Positions 17,489-25,731 of a stretch of DNA of 64,000 bases are shown piece after piece (the stretch's first letter is position 1; every line of letters begins with the position of its first letter). Made by a program: the position numbers and the translations under genes. Under the pieces are notes generated by a model, which saw only the letters and a program-made list of their open reading frames with translations, was not told where the DNA came from and did not search any database. Source of the DNA: Candidatus Woesearchaeota archaeon CG10_big_fil_rev_8_21_14_0_10_44_13 (GTDB lineage: Archaea; Nanobdellota; Nanobdellia; Woesearchaeales; UBA12501); assembly GCA_002762985.1 (NCBI GenBank), contig PCXZ01000035.1, positions 1 to 64,000 on the forward strand. Reading direction: 5' to 3'.

Positions 17489-18754
17489 ATGGCTACCGCA
17501 AACAATCTTTTTTTGATTATCATAGACCAGTTAAGGGCTGATTATAAAGAGCATCTTCAAAAATGCTCTAAATTGCTGCCTAACCACGCAGTTTGCTATG
17601 TTGATTCATTGCCTTCTTCTACAGAGTCTGCTCATGAGACTATTTCCTCAGGAGAACAGCCAAGAATCCATGGTTTTATATCAAAGACTGCTAAAGGAAG
17701 GGCAAAAGGCCTTGATCAGCTGATAATGAAATTAAGAAGAAAAGAGCTTCCTTCTTTGGCTTCTTTAGGTCATAAAAACGGATTTGGCGTCTATGTAATC
17801 GGCGGCAAGGAAGAGACAGTGCGCGTTATGGGTGATGAACCTAATTGCCGGGCTATGGTATATTATTTAAAAGATAACCCTCTCTTTAATGATAAATTTG
17901 TGCACGTATCAAACAACCAGATTTTGGACTATTCTCTCACGCAGTTGCTGAACGAAATAGATTTTAAGGGTATACCTCAGCCACAATGGGACAAGAAGGT
18001 ATTAAACATATTCAGGCACATTTACATGATGGAATCGCTGCAAAAAAAATTCTTTATCATGACTTTAAGCTCATTAGACAAGCTGGGTCACGATTATGGC
18101 CCCAATTCAAAGGAAGTTTGTGAACATCTAAAATTCCTTGATAATTCATTAGTTGACTTGATTAATAACAAAGATGCTTCAGTTATAATAACTGGTGACC
18201 ATGGCTGCAGATTAGTTTCAAGATATGTCATAGAACCTGCCGAAGCAGGAAGTGATATATTAAGAGTCTATAACTTTGATGGCAATTCTATAAGATTTCA
18301 TGAAGATCATTCTCTTGATAATTTTGGTAGTATTTCAGACATCCAGTATGACGGAGGGTTATTGCGAATATGGTTTAAAGGTGAAGGAAGCCTATCAGAA
18401 AAAGACTTATCTTTTTTCTTTAAATATGGCCATGTATTTCCTCATTATACTCTGCAGAAAGATGCTGATGAGGAGATAGTCAGATTATATGAAAACTCCA
18501 AACATGAAAATTTAGGGGATGTGCTGGTCGTTGCCAGGGGCGACTCTATGTTCTGCAAATTAAGCTGGATTGAGGACCCGATAAGGAAAAAGATTGCTGG
18601 GAGAGCCATCTTAAAGAAAGGGGAACTACCAATCGGAGAACATGGGACACAGTACTCTGAAGATAGAGAAGTCTGTTTTCTGTCTAATAACCCTGTAAAA
18701 GAGAGACTAAACAACACAGAAATATACGAATATATCAATTCAATTATGAGATAG
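17489..18754 (+). CDS. Alkaline phosphatase superfamily hydrolase
   Basis: 421 residues. Metal-ligand and nucleophile motifs of the superfamily are in the usual order: LIIIDQLRADY (Asp13), STESAHETISSG (probable nucleophile Thr51), SLDKLGHDYGP (Asp and His), ITGDHG (Asp-His) and IGEHGT (His). This arrangement is shared by type I phosphodiesterases, nucleotide pyrophosphatases and cofactor-independent phosphoglycerate mutases. There is no signal peptide, so a cytoplasmic role is likely. TTTATATATC near 17456 gives the promoter. More A+T-rich than nearby genes. Whether it is a phosphodiesterase, a sulfatase relative or a mutase cannot be told. Confidence 0.75.
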   Translation: MATANNLFLIIIDQLRADYKEHLQKCSKLLPNHAVCYVDSLPSSTESAHETISSGEQPRIHGFISKTAKGRAKGLDQLIMKLRRKELPSLASLGHKNGFGVYVIGGKEETVRVMGDEPNCRAMVYYLKDNPLFNDKFVHVSNNQILDYSLTQLLNEIDFKGIPQPQWDKKVLNIFRHIYMMESLQKKFFIMTLSSLDKLGHDYGPNSKEVCEHLKFLDNSLVDLINNKDASVIITGDHGCRLVSRYVIEPAEAGSDILRVYNFDGNSIRFHEDHSLDNFGSISDIQYDGGLLRIWFKGEGSLSEKDLSFFFKYGHVFPHYTLQKDADEEIVRLYENSKHENLGDVLVVARGDSMFCKLSWIEDPIRKKIAGRAILKKGELPIGEHGTQYSEDREVCFLSNNPVKERLNNTEIYEYINSIMR

Positions 18755-18763
18755 ATCACTCCA

Positions 18764-19180
18764 TTAAGGAGGCGGTCCATGAAAATGTGTTGGGTCAAGG
18801 GTATAGCATATCTCATCTCTTCTTCTGCTCATCCTTTTCTCTTCGTCTCTGCCCAGAGTTCCGTTTGCTCTTCCCTCATCCAATCTAACCTCCAAATCCC
18901 TACGTTCATCATCTATCTCTTTCTCCCATTTAAATCTCTTCCTTAGGTCATCAACAGAGAGCGTGCTATTAATACTACCTACAATATTGTATTGGTCCAA
19001 ACTGTCTTGTGTGAATCTCTTCCAAAGCTCCATTCTCATATCTTTAAGACATTGGGCATCCTGCTCAGAAAGCATGCCTCCTTCATCTATTATCCTGTCA
19101 TAAGGGGCCATTTTAGCCCTGTAAGTATCAAATTCAGGCTGAGTGAATTCTTTTAATCCTGCTGGTTCATTGGTTTGCAT
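18764..19180 (-). CDS. Hypothetical protein
   Basis: 138 residues, soluble, strongly charged, mostly helical (FKWEKEIDDERRDLEVRLDE; RANGTLGRDEEKRMSRRRDE) and ending THFHGPPP. A TATA-like ATTATATATATC stands about 25 nt upstream of ATG 19180, predicting a nearly leaderless transcript. It is convergent with the phosphatase-family gene (9 nt apart). No family recognised. Confidence 0.6.
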   Translation of the reverse strand: MQTNEPAGLKEFTQPEFDTYRAKMAPYDRIIDEGGMLSEQDAQCLKDMRMELWKRFTQDSLDQYNIVGSINSTLSVDDLRKRFKWEKEIDDERRDLEVRLDEGRANGTLGRDEEKRMSRRRDEICYTLDPTHFHGPPP

Positions 19181-19250
19181 AGATATATATAATGTTTTCT
19201 GAGTATTTAAATATATTGTTTAAGAATTCGCAAAACAAGAGATTTTCAAC

Positions 19251-20240
19251 TTACTCCCAAGTTGCCCAAGTCGGGTTGAATATTATGTCCAGATTGCCGT
19301 AATCTGCTTTATGCGCATCAACATGCTGTATCAGGAATTGCTTCATTATGTTCCTTAGGTTAGTAACTGCATCAGATGGTAGATTATTGAAGTCATTAAC
19401 TGAACTCCCGTCCGGTTCAAAATACAACCTAATCTTAGGATTTCCAATTCCATCATTATCAAAATACCACGGATCATGCGCAATATGCAATTCTCCATCT
19501 CCTGCTCCCGGATCATAATTTCCATTTGTGTATCTTGAAAGGAAATCTTCCAATTGAGTGATTGTCCCAGGCCATGCCGGGCTTGAGCATTTTATCAGTT
19601 CTGCTGCTATAGGGCTTACATAAGATGGATTAACTCCGGTCTCCCCCTGCACCATAGCTACTGCTTCATTATAGTTTAAAAAGATACTTCCAACAGGGAA
19701 CCAGTAATTTACATAAAACTCCGGCTTGCTTTTTATCGTCGCTGTAGGTGAATTTGAAACGGGGCTTTCGTTATTCGCCTCGTCAACTGCCTTTATCGAG
19801 AAGTACCATGCTCCTGTAGGCACAGGGAAAAACTGGTCATATTGCGTTCCTGATGGGCCTACTGCAGTTACTGTCCCTATGCTTGATGCATTTTCCCAGT
19901 CAGTCTCATTGTTAATTGGATTTGCGGAATATCTTATCTCAAAATAGGAAGGTGTTCCGATCCAGTCATCATCGCCGGAGCTTACCCACCTTAATCTGGC
20001 CTCCTCGCCATTATTCACAGAGGCATAAGATTCAAGATTATCCATCCTCCCAGGCGCAATCGTATCCACTATAGGCGGAGGCGGTGTGGGATTATTCCCC
20101 CCGTGGCCTCCGTCGCTGCCGCAGGCTGTAAGAAAGACTGTTGTGCCGAACCCCGCAATCCATGATCTCCTAGTGAACCGATTATTAGAAAGTTCTGAGA
20201 ATGTACCGAGCATGTTTTCGAGTGATTTTAGTATTCCCAT
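19251..20240 (-). CDS. Tat-exported lipoprotein with fibronectin III domain
   Basis: About 329 residues from the ATG at 20240, preceded by GGTGG; an upstream in-frame Met is not needed. The leader has a twin-arginine motif directly before the hydrophobic stretch (FTRRSWIAGFGTTVFLTACG) ending in a lipobox LTAC, so it should be exported folded by Tat and lipid-anchored at Cys. A Gly/Pro linker precedes a fibronectin III-like domain (about 60-150: RLRWVSSGDDDWIGTPSYFE, then GAWYFSIKAVDEANNESP). The remainder (DPWYFDNDGIGNPKIRLYFE) is unrecognised. Promoter CGAAAGATTTATAAAT. Tat-dependent lipoproteins are best known in haloarchaea. Confidence 0.75.
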   Translation of the reverse strand: MGILKSLENMLGTFSELSNNRFTRRSWIAGFGTTVFLTACGSDGGHGGNNPTPPPPIVDTIAPGRMDNLESYASVNNGEEARLRWVSSGDDDWIGTPSYFEIRYSANPINNETDWENASSIGTVTAVGPSGTQYDQFFPVPTGAWYFSIKAVDEANNESPVSNSPTATIKSKPEFYVNYWFPVGSIFLNYNEAVAMVQGETGVNPSYVSPIAAELIKCSSPAWPGTITQLEDFLSRYTNGNYDPGAGDGELHIAHDPWYFDNDGIGNPKIRLYFEPDGSSVNDFNNLPSDAVTNLRNIMKQFLIQHVDAHKADYGNLDIIFNPTWATWE

Positions 20241-20386
20241 CTTAATTCCACCAAACCCACTCTTATTAAGCATTTCCCATTTATAAATCTTTCGTTTTAT
20301 TCGTCATTGGAGGGTGGTGGTGAAACAGCGAAAGGTTTATATATGTGTTATCACTTACTTATGTAAAAACACGAAAAGGTGAGAAC

Positions 20387-20611
20387 ATGACCAACATAAC
20401 ACTATCGGTACCAGATGACCTGCACGGCAGGATGAAGCACTTCAGCGAGATAAGATGGAGCGAGGTGGCCAGGAAGGCAATAGAACAGAAGGTTGAGGGT
20501 CTCGAACTGATGGATAAATTAGCAGCCAAGAGCAGATTGACTCAAAAAGACGCAGATGAGATAGGGGAAAAAATCAAGGAAAGCGCGGCAAAAAGGCTCA
20601 AGATAAAATGA
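20387..20611 (+). CDS. Ribbon-helix-helix-type antitoxin
   Basis: 74 residues from MTNITLSVPDDLHGRMKHFS; the start follows a GGTGA site and matches RHH/CopG proteins (strand ITLSVP, then helices EIRWSEVARKAIEQK). The C-terminal half is a charged toxin-binding helix. CGAAAGGTTTATATATG near 20329-20345 is a textbook BRE/TATA. Its stop overlaps the start of the PIN gene by 4 nt (ATGA), so the two are translationally coupled. VapB-type role inferred from pairing. Confidence 0.85.
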   Translation: MTNITLSVPDDLHGRMKHFSEIRWSEVARKAIEQKVEGLELMDKLAAKSRLTQKDADEIGEKIKESAAKRLKIK

Positions 20612-21027
20612 TCCTTGTTGTCGATTCAAATATCCTCATCTCTGCCTTGATAAAAGATTCAAAAACAAGGGAGATCATAGTAAAAGCAGACCAGCGATTT
20701 CTGATTCCTGAGATAGTTATTGAAGAAACAAGAAAATATAAAAGGATCATTATTGAAAAATCAGGCATGAGTGAAGAAGATTATAATCAGCTTCTTGAAA
20801 AACTTCTGAGCTATATCGAGCTGGTTCCTATAGAAATAATAGAGAATAATATTAAAGAGGCAGTAAAAATAATGGAAAATATCGACAAGAAAGATGCAGT
20901 ATTCATCGCAGCCGCATTAGCATATCTTGATTCAAAGATATGGAGCGATGACAGGCATTTTGAGAGACAGAATAGGATTCCGGTCTTCAAAACAAAAGAT
21001 ATTCTTTACATGTTTGGGAATATGTGA
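20608..21027 (+). CDS. PIN-domain toxin
   Basis: 139 residues. PIN acidic residues: Asp in LVVDSNILISALI, Glu in IPEIVIEETRKY, Asp in NIDKKDAVFIAAALAY and Asp-Asp in KIWSDDRHFE. This is the VapC-like ribonuclease fold of the PIN family that also includes longer COG-type nucleases. Coupled by ATGA overlap to the RHH antitoxin upstream. The second PIN toxin in the window, and more distant from the first than a recent duplicate would be. Confidence 0.85.
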   Translation: MILVVDSNILISALIKDSKTREIIVKADQRFLIPEIVIEETRKYKRIIIEKSGMSEEDYNQLLEKLLSYIELVPIEIIENNIKEAVKIMENIDKKDAVFIAAALAYLDSKIWSDDRHFERQNRIPVFKTKDILYMFGNM

Positions 21028-21197
21028 TTATTTTTCTGCAGCAATTATTATGGGAGGTTTTGCAGCTTATTTGGGCGGGCGGTGGTGGATTGTTTAAGAG
21101 TACTGGAATCAGGCCTCAACTAAAACCGCAAAGACAGCCGCAATATGGCCAAAACCACCCCAAAACATTTATAAACATCAACCCCTAAAATGAGCTT

Positions 21198-21728
21198 ATG
21201 TCAGTGATGTGGCCAAAGAAAGATGTAGAAGTCTCAGTAATAAAATATAAGGGTATCTTTGATTATGCAGGATTGTATACCATGATGAGAGGATGGTTCA
21301 AAGACCGCGAATACGATTTCTGGGAGAGGAGATACAAGCATAAGGTCAAGGAGGGCGGGACAGAGATTGAGATAAACTGGGAGGCCTGGAGAGACATAAA
21401 CGAGCTCATGAGGAACTGGATATATGTCTATTTCCACATCTGGGATTACCAGGAAGTCGAGGTCATAAAGGACGGCCAGAAGAAGAAGATGGCGAAAGCG
21501 AGGATGCTCATCCGCTTCAGCTGGACCATAGAGATAGACTATGAGGACAGATGGCAGGACTCGAAGCTCAAGAGGGCCATGCTTAAATTCATGATAAATT
21601 TCCCGCTGAGAAAAGAACTTAGCGAGCCTTATGGGGACAAGCTATGGTATGAATGCAACAGGCTGCAGCAGGAAGCCAAGAAGTTTTTAGGCATGGCGCA
21701 TTCAGACGTTTACGACGATATGTGGTGA
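21198..21728 (+). CDS. Tandem-paralogue protein 1
   Basis: 176 residues, soluble, rich in Trp, Tyr and charged residues, with a YKGIFDYAGLYTMMRGWFKD opening, a central block with alternating strand pattern (YQEVEVIKDGQKKKMAKARM) and IEIDYEDRWQDSKLK. The two genes that follow are related along their length. TATA (CATTTATAAAC near 21168-21178) suggests a leaderless start at 21198. Function unknown; no catalytic motif seen. The pattern predicts an N-terminal helix, a curved beta sheet and C-terminal helices. Confidence 0.75.
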   Translation: MSVMWPKKDVEVSVIKYKGIFDYAGLYTMMRGWFKDREYDFWERRYKHKVKEGGTEIEINWEAWRDINELMRNWIYVYFHIWDYQEVEVIKDGQKKKMAKARMLIRFSWTIEIDYEDRWQDSKLKRAMLKFMINFPLRKELSEPYGDKLWYECNRLQQEAKKFLGMAHSDVYDDMW

Positions 21729-21735
21729 ATTGCAT

Positions 21736-22257
21736 ATGGGCGAGAAGCAGAAATATATCGGAAAATCATTCAAGTTCGAAGGCCTGTTCAACTACAGGGA
21801 TTTCTTCAGGATAATGGATGTGTGGCTCAGGGACAAATTCTTCGACAAGTATGAGAAGAGGAATGAGGAGTATGTGAAGCCTGACGGCACAAAGACAGTC
21901 GATATAGAATTCACGCCATGGAAGAAGTATACTGATTATTACAAGGCAGTCTTCAAGATAGAGATCATGATCTCAGACATGAAGGAGGTCGAGATCGAGC
22001 AGAACGGGCAGAAGGTCAGGCTGAACAAAGGCAAGATAAACTTCAAGGTGACAGGCTACCTCATCGTCGATTATGAGGACAGGTGGAACAAGGCGCTGCA
22101 ATATTTCATAAGGGACATATTCGACAAGTTCGTCAACAGGGCCATAACAAAGAAGTACCATGACCTGCTCATAACTGACTGCAATGATTTTGTCAACACG
22201 CTGACTTCTTACCTGAACATGAATGCCTACAAGCTTTCCGGAGGCATGACGACATGA
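21736..22257 (+). CDS. Tandem-paralogue protein 2
   Basis: 173 residues from ATG 21736. It repeats the layout of the preceding protein: FEGLFNYRDFFRIMDVWLRD for YKGIFDYAGLYTMMRGWFKD, MKEVEIEQNGQKVRLNKGKI for YQEVEVIKDGQKKKMAKARM, and LIVDYEDRWNKALQYF for IEIDYEDRWQDSKLK. The gap to gene 1 is 7 nt and the stop overlaps the ATG of gene 3 (ATGA, 22254-22257), so the three must be co-expressed. Function unknown. Confidence 0.75.
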   Translation: MGEKQKYIGKSFKFEGLFNYRDFFRIMDVWLRDKFFDKYEKRNEEYVKPDGTKTVDIEFTPWKKYTDYYKAVFKIEIMISDMKEVEIEQNGQKVRLNKGKINFKVTGYLIVDYEDRWNKALQYFIRDIFDKFVNRAITKKYHDLLITDCNDFVNTLTSYLNMNAYKLSGGMTT

Positions 22258-22814
22258 CTGTAGATGAGCTCGAGTATGGCCACATAAGGCAGCATCTCGA
22301 GGATATGGAGAAGGAGATCTATGTGGACAAGCTCACTGTCTCATACTCAGGCTATTTCAGCTACAGGGAATTCATGGACATGGTCAACAGGTGGTGCGAG
22401 GAAAAAGGATATTACAGGGAGGTCCAGTCAAGCAGCGAGAAAGTCACAGAGAAAGGCGTGAACAAGGGGTTTTCGCTCCAGCTTCAGAGGAAGATATCGC
22501 CCGTCCATCTCTCTGTGCTTAATATCGACATAAGCTTCGAGAATATGACTGATGAGACGAAGGAAGTGGACGGCAGGATGAAAAACCTCAACAAAGGAGA
22601 TGTTGAAGCTGTCTTTTACGGCTATCTCATGTCAAGCAGGAAATCAAGGTGGGAGACTAAGGCATATACCTATTTTTTCAGGACGCTCATAGACAAATTC
22701 ATATACAAGTTCGACAAGCCGAAATACAGGGGCACAGTCATCCAGGACGGCAAGGATTTTGCGAGGAAGATGAGAGGCTTCCTTGAACTTTACGAGAAGA
22801 AGATAAAAGACTGA
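22254..22814 (+). CDS. Tandem-paralogue protein 3
   Basis: 186 residues, the most diverged of the three. The opening YSGYFSYREFMDMVNRWCEE matches the openings of the other two, and a KEVDGRMKNLNKGDVEAVFY block matches their central strand. It lacks the YEDRW signature (SSRKSRWETKAYTYFF instead). Translationally coupled to gene 2 through ATGA. It is followed 18 nt later by a membrane acyltransferase-like gene, perhaps in the same transcript. Function unknown. Confidence 0.72.
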   Translation: MTVDELEYGHIRQHLEDMEKEIYVDKLTVSYSGYFSYREFMDMVNRWCEEKGYYREVQSSSEKVTEKGVNKGFSLQLQRKISPVHLSVLNIDISFENMTDETKEVDGRMKNLNKGDVEAVFYGYLMSSRKSRWETKAYTYFFRTLIDKFIYKFDKPKYRGTVIQDGKDFARKMRGFLELYEKKIKD

Positions 22815-22832
22815 TCCTATCCCCTGATTAAT

Positions 22833-23573
22833 ATGCCAAAATCAACTCATTGGGACAATAAAAGGCTTCCAGAGATAGACTTCTTGAGGGGCATTGCGAT
22901 AATCATGATGGCTGTTTTCCACTTCATGTGGGACTTGAGTTATTTCAATGGTATCCACATCAATCTTTACAGCGGTTTCTGGGGTATTTTCCAGAAGCTG
23001 ACAGGCGGATTGTTCATACTCCTTGTCGGAGTGAGCCTCACTTTGAGCTATTCGAAGTCCAGGGATAGATCCCTTCGGAAATTCATCCTGAGGGGCCTGA
23101 CAGTGTTCTGCTACGGCCTTATCATAACAATATTCTCATATCTCTTCGCCAGGCAGAGCATCGTCTTCTTCGGGATACTGCATTTCATAGGCATCTCGAT
23201 CATGATAGCGACGCCTTTCATAAGGAAAAGATACCTCAATATGCTGCTGGGGATAGCCGCACTCGCATCAGCATTCTGGATAGGGAAGATAAGGCTCGGT
23301 TTCCCGTGGCTCGTCTGGGTATGGGACAATCATCCTGTGAACACGCTGGACCTTTATCCACTGCTTCCATGGATAGGCGTTGTTTTCCTCGGGCTTTTCT
23401 TTGGGAATGTCCTGTATCCTGAAGGGAGAAGAAGGCTGAAACTCGCTGTCCCGGGATCCTTTTCAGCGATCTCAAGGCCGATACGATTCTTAGGCAGGAA
23501 TTCGCTTCTTTTATATTTCCTTCATCTGCCTGTGATGTTCGGATTGGCATATATCATTTCTTTGATTGTATGA
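22833..23573 (+). CDS. Membrane protein, HGSNAT-like acyltransferase family (DUF1624)
   Basis: 246 residues with about seven membrane segments. The N-terminus LPEIDFLRGIAIIMMAVFHF is the family signature of heparan-alpha-glucosaminide N-acetyltransferase catalytic-like and DUF1624 proteins, with the conserved His in VFHFMWDL. GLFILLVGVSLTLSYSKS and RFLGRNSLLLYFLHLPVMFG also fit. In related proteins the His transfers an acetyl group across the membrane to a sugar. Substrate unknown. Confidence 0.8.
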   Translation: MPKSTHWDNKRLPEIDFLRGIAIIMMAVFHFMWDLSYFNGIHINLYSGFWGIFQKLTGGLFILLVGVSLTLSYSKSRDRSLRKFILRGLTVFCYGLIITIFSYLFARQSIVFFGILHFIGISIMIATPFIRKRYLNMLLGIAALASAFWIGKIRLGFPWLVWVWDNHPVNTLDLYPLLPWIGVVFLGLFFGNVLYPEGRRRLKLAVPGSFSAISRPIRFLGRNSLLLYFLHLPVMFGLAYIISLIV

Positions 23574-23722
23574 TTATCCATAATATTCTTTAGATTATTG
23601 TGCTTTTGATTTGCACAAACACGCACAACTGTTTGAAAGGGTGGGAAAGCGAGTTTGCATGGATTTTGGGTGGGGTCTTTTTTGATAAAATAAAAACCTA
23701 TTTAGGAATTTAAAAGATCCAT
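23574..23722. other. Intergenic tail region
   Basis: 149 bp without a gene. It holds a run of GCAC-type words (TTTGCACAAACACGCACAAC at 23612-23631) and a T tract. GCACAAC is also found at 45.8 kb and 58.5 kb; I see no further structure. Confidence 0.3.
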
Positions 23723-25453
23723 TCACAATCTCTTCACCATATACGGCCCTTCGAGCTTATAACCCAATCTCCTGTAATACCCCCTCGCTCCGACGCCGGA
23801 AATCACGACCATCTTCCTCATCTTATTCTGCTTTGCGATCTGCTCTGCCTTTTTCAGCAGTTTCTTGCCTATCCCCTTATGCTGGATCTTGCCGTATCTG
23901 CCCTCTTCATCCTTGCCTTTTCCTGCAGCCATATCTTCGCCGATAGCAGCAGTCTCGCCATAAACATGCAATTCCCTGAGCAATGCAGAATCCCATGTTA
24001 TCTCCTTTCTCAATTGCCTGTGGGGGATCCTGAGCCTGCAGAACCCCAGTAATGCATCACCCCTATTCTCTGAGATGAAAAACTCAACGCCTTTCGAGGC
24101 ATTATAAGCAAGGATATCTGTCTTCAATACTTTTTTGTTTTTTCCGGCTGTCTTTTCAGACCTTCCCGCTTCCCTGCATCTTATGCAATTGCACTTCAAT
24201 TCCCTCTTCTTCATCTCCTCATGTATCATCTGCCTGAGATTCGTCCTGTCGACACCTGCCTCAGTCATATATGTCGGGATGTCCCTCTGCACCCTCATTA
24301 TCCTCACATACTTTGGGATATTCTTCTTGAAATCGATTATTATCTCAGCAGCATCTGAAGTTTTCAATGGGACGAATCTCTTCTCCTTCCATTCATCATA
24401 CAGCTTCGTCCCTTTTACGACCATGCACGGATATATCTTGAGCATGTCTGGCTTGAAATCAGGATCGACAAAAAGCCTGCTCAATCCGACAAGGTCTTTT
24501 GTGGGATTAGATCCAGGCAATCCGATCATGTAATGGTAGTTTATCTTGAAGCCCAGATCCTTCAGGACTTCAGTGGCTTTCACGGAATCCTCTGCCTTAT
24601 GCCCCCTCCCTATCTTTTCAAGCACATCATCATATACGGACTGCACCCCGAGCTCGACTCTTGTGCATCCGAGCCTGAGCATCTCATTGGCATGCTCCAA
24701 TGTAGCGTAATCGGGCCTTGTCTCTATGGTCATCCCTATGCACCTTATCTTCGCATCCTCATTCTTTTTCTGCTCTTTTTCGAGGATTGTCCTTCCCTTC
24801 ATTCTTCTAAGTTTAGCCTGCACGCTCTCTGTCCTTTCCTTGCTTCCTACCTCCCCCGGCAGCTCGAAGAATCCCCTGAAATTCAGGATATCCAGCGTTT
24901 CTTTCCTTCCCGTGAAGAACATCCTCGAGAAATCATTCATGGCCTTGAAGCAGTACTTTACGAATTCTTCGCGGTATTCCTTAGGGAAGCTCGGGAATGT
25001 CCCGCCCATTATTATCAATTCGACCTTGTCAGGGACATGCCCTGATACTATGTACTGCTCAAGCCTGTTGAACACCTGGAGATAAGGGTCGAATCCTGCG
25101 CGCATGGCCCTCATAGTGGCCGGCTCTTTCCCTGTATAGCTCTGCGGGACTTCCCCGAAAACAGAGCTCGGCCCTCCCGGGCATATTGCGCATTTCCCAT
25201 GCGGGCATTTCATCGGCTTCGTCATGACAGCGATCACAGCAACACCGCTCAGGCTTCTTGTTGGTTTTGTCTGGAGCTGCCTCAGGTATCTTATATCAGA
25301 CGGGCCTGCATTCAGGAATATCTCTATGTCTGTCGGGAAATCAGGCATGCTATATTTCTTTGCCAGCTTCCTCTTGAGCTTTGCGATGCCTTCCTTCGGG
25401 TATCTCTTCTTCCTGAGCTCAGCTATGAGCTCTGTGTAAAATGACTTTTTCAT
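23723..25453 (-). CDS. elp3: Archaeal Elp3: radical SAM/acetyltransferase for tRNA U34
   Basis: 576 residues. Uses SAM and acetyl-CoA to start carboxymethyl modification of wobble uridine in tRNA. Residues about 80-95 hold the Fe-S cluster Cys motif (CPHGKCAICPGG), followed by GEVPQSYTGKEPATMRAMRA and LIIMGGTFPSFPKEYREEF, all typical of Elp3. LGCTRVELGVQSVYDDVLE and GLPGSNPTKDL follow in the TIM barrel. The C-terminal 120 residues are the GNAT domain (HKGIGKKLLKKAEQIAKQNK; ISGVGARGYYRRLGYKLEGP). Full length. Archaea have Elp3 alone without other Elongator subunits, as here. Confidence 0.95.
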   Translation of the reverse strand: MKKSFYTELIAELRKKRYPKEGIAKLKRKLAKKYSMPDFPTDIEIFLNAGPSDIRYLRQLQTKPTRSLSGVAVIAVMTKPMKCPHGKCAICPGGPSSVFGEVPQSYTGKEPATMRAMRAGFDPYLQVFNRLEQYIVSGHVPDKVELIIMGGTFPSFPKEYREEFVKYCFKAMNDFSRMFFTGRKETLDILNFRGFFELPGEVGSKERTESVQAKLRRMKGRTILEKEQKKNEDAKIRCIGMTIETRPDYATLEHANEMLRLGCTRVELGVQSVYDDVLEKIGRGHKAEDSVKATEVLKDLGFKINYHYMIGLPGSNPTKDLVGLSRLFVDPDFKPDMLKIYPCMVVKGTKLYDEWKEKRFVPLKTSDAAEIIIDFKKNIPKYVRIMRVQRDIPTYMTEAGVDRTNLRQMIHEEMKKRELKCNCIRCREAGRSEKTAGKNKKVLKTDILAYNASKGVEFFISENRGDALLGFCRLRIPHRQLRKEITWDSALLRELHVYGETAAIGEDMAAGKGKDEEGRYGKIQHKGIGKKLLKKAEQIAKQNKMRKMVVISGVGARGYYRRLGYKLEGPYMVKRL

Positions 25454-25599
25454 ATCCTAAAAAAGAGGAATGCCATTTATAAATTATTAGGTTTCGAAAC
25501 AGCTTGCTTGATTTTGAGCACAAAAGGTCAAATCTTCTTAGAGAGTAGATTGATTTTTTCCGCCAGATCCGAAAATCCTTCTTTTTATATTTATGCTTT

Positions 25600-25634
25600 C
25601 CGCAGATCTTTCGGTTCTTCCCGGAAATCCTCCG
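25600..25634. promoter_or_regulatory. Paired CCGGAAATCC-type palindromes (copy 2)
   Basis: CCGCAGATCTTTCGG at 25600 and CCGGAAATCCTCCG at 25621, spaced 21 bp, match copy 1 at 17386-17420 half by half, including a TTC just before the second half-element. A weaker TCCGAAAATCCTTC lies at 25568. The site is about 45 bp upstream of the TATA box CATATAAAA (25672-25680) of the following gene. Confidence 0.55.
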
Positions 25635-25731
25635 TTTTTTCTGAAAAAATGCGCCTTTTTTTCCAGAAACCCATATAAAAAACAGAAACCATTATTCCAA
25701 TATCAAAAGCATGGATAGGAAAGGTGATAAA

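Noticed and set aside
20345-20386. Upstream start for the RHH antitoxin
   Set aside because: The extra 14 residues lie between TATA and the GGTGA site, and the RHH fold begins at MTNITLSVP.
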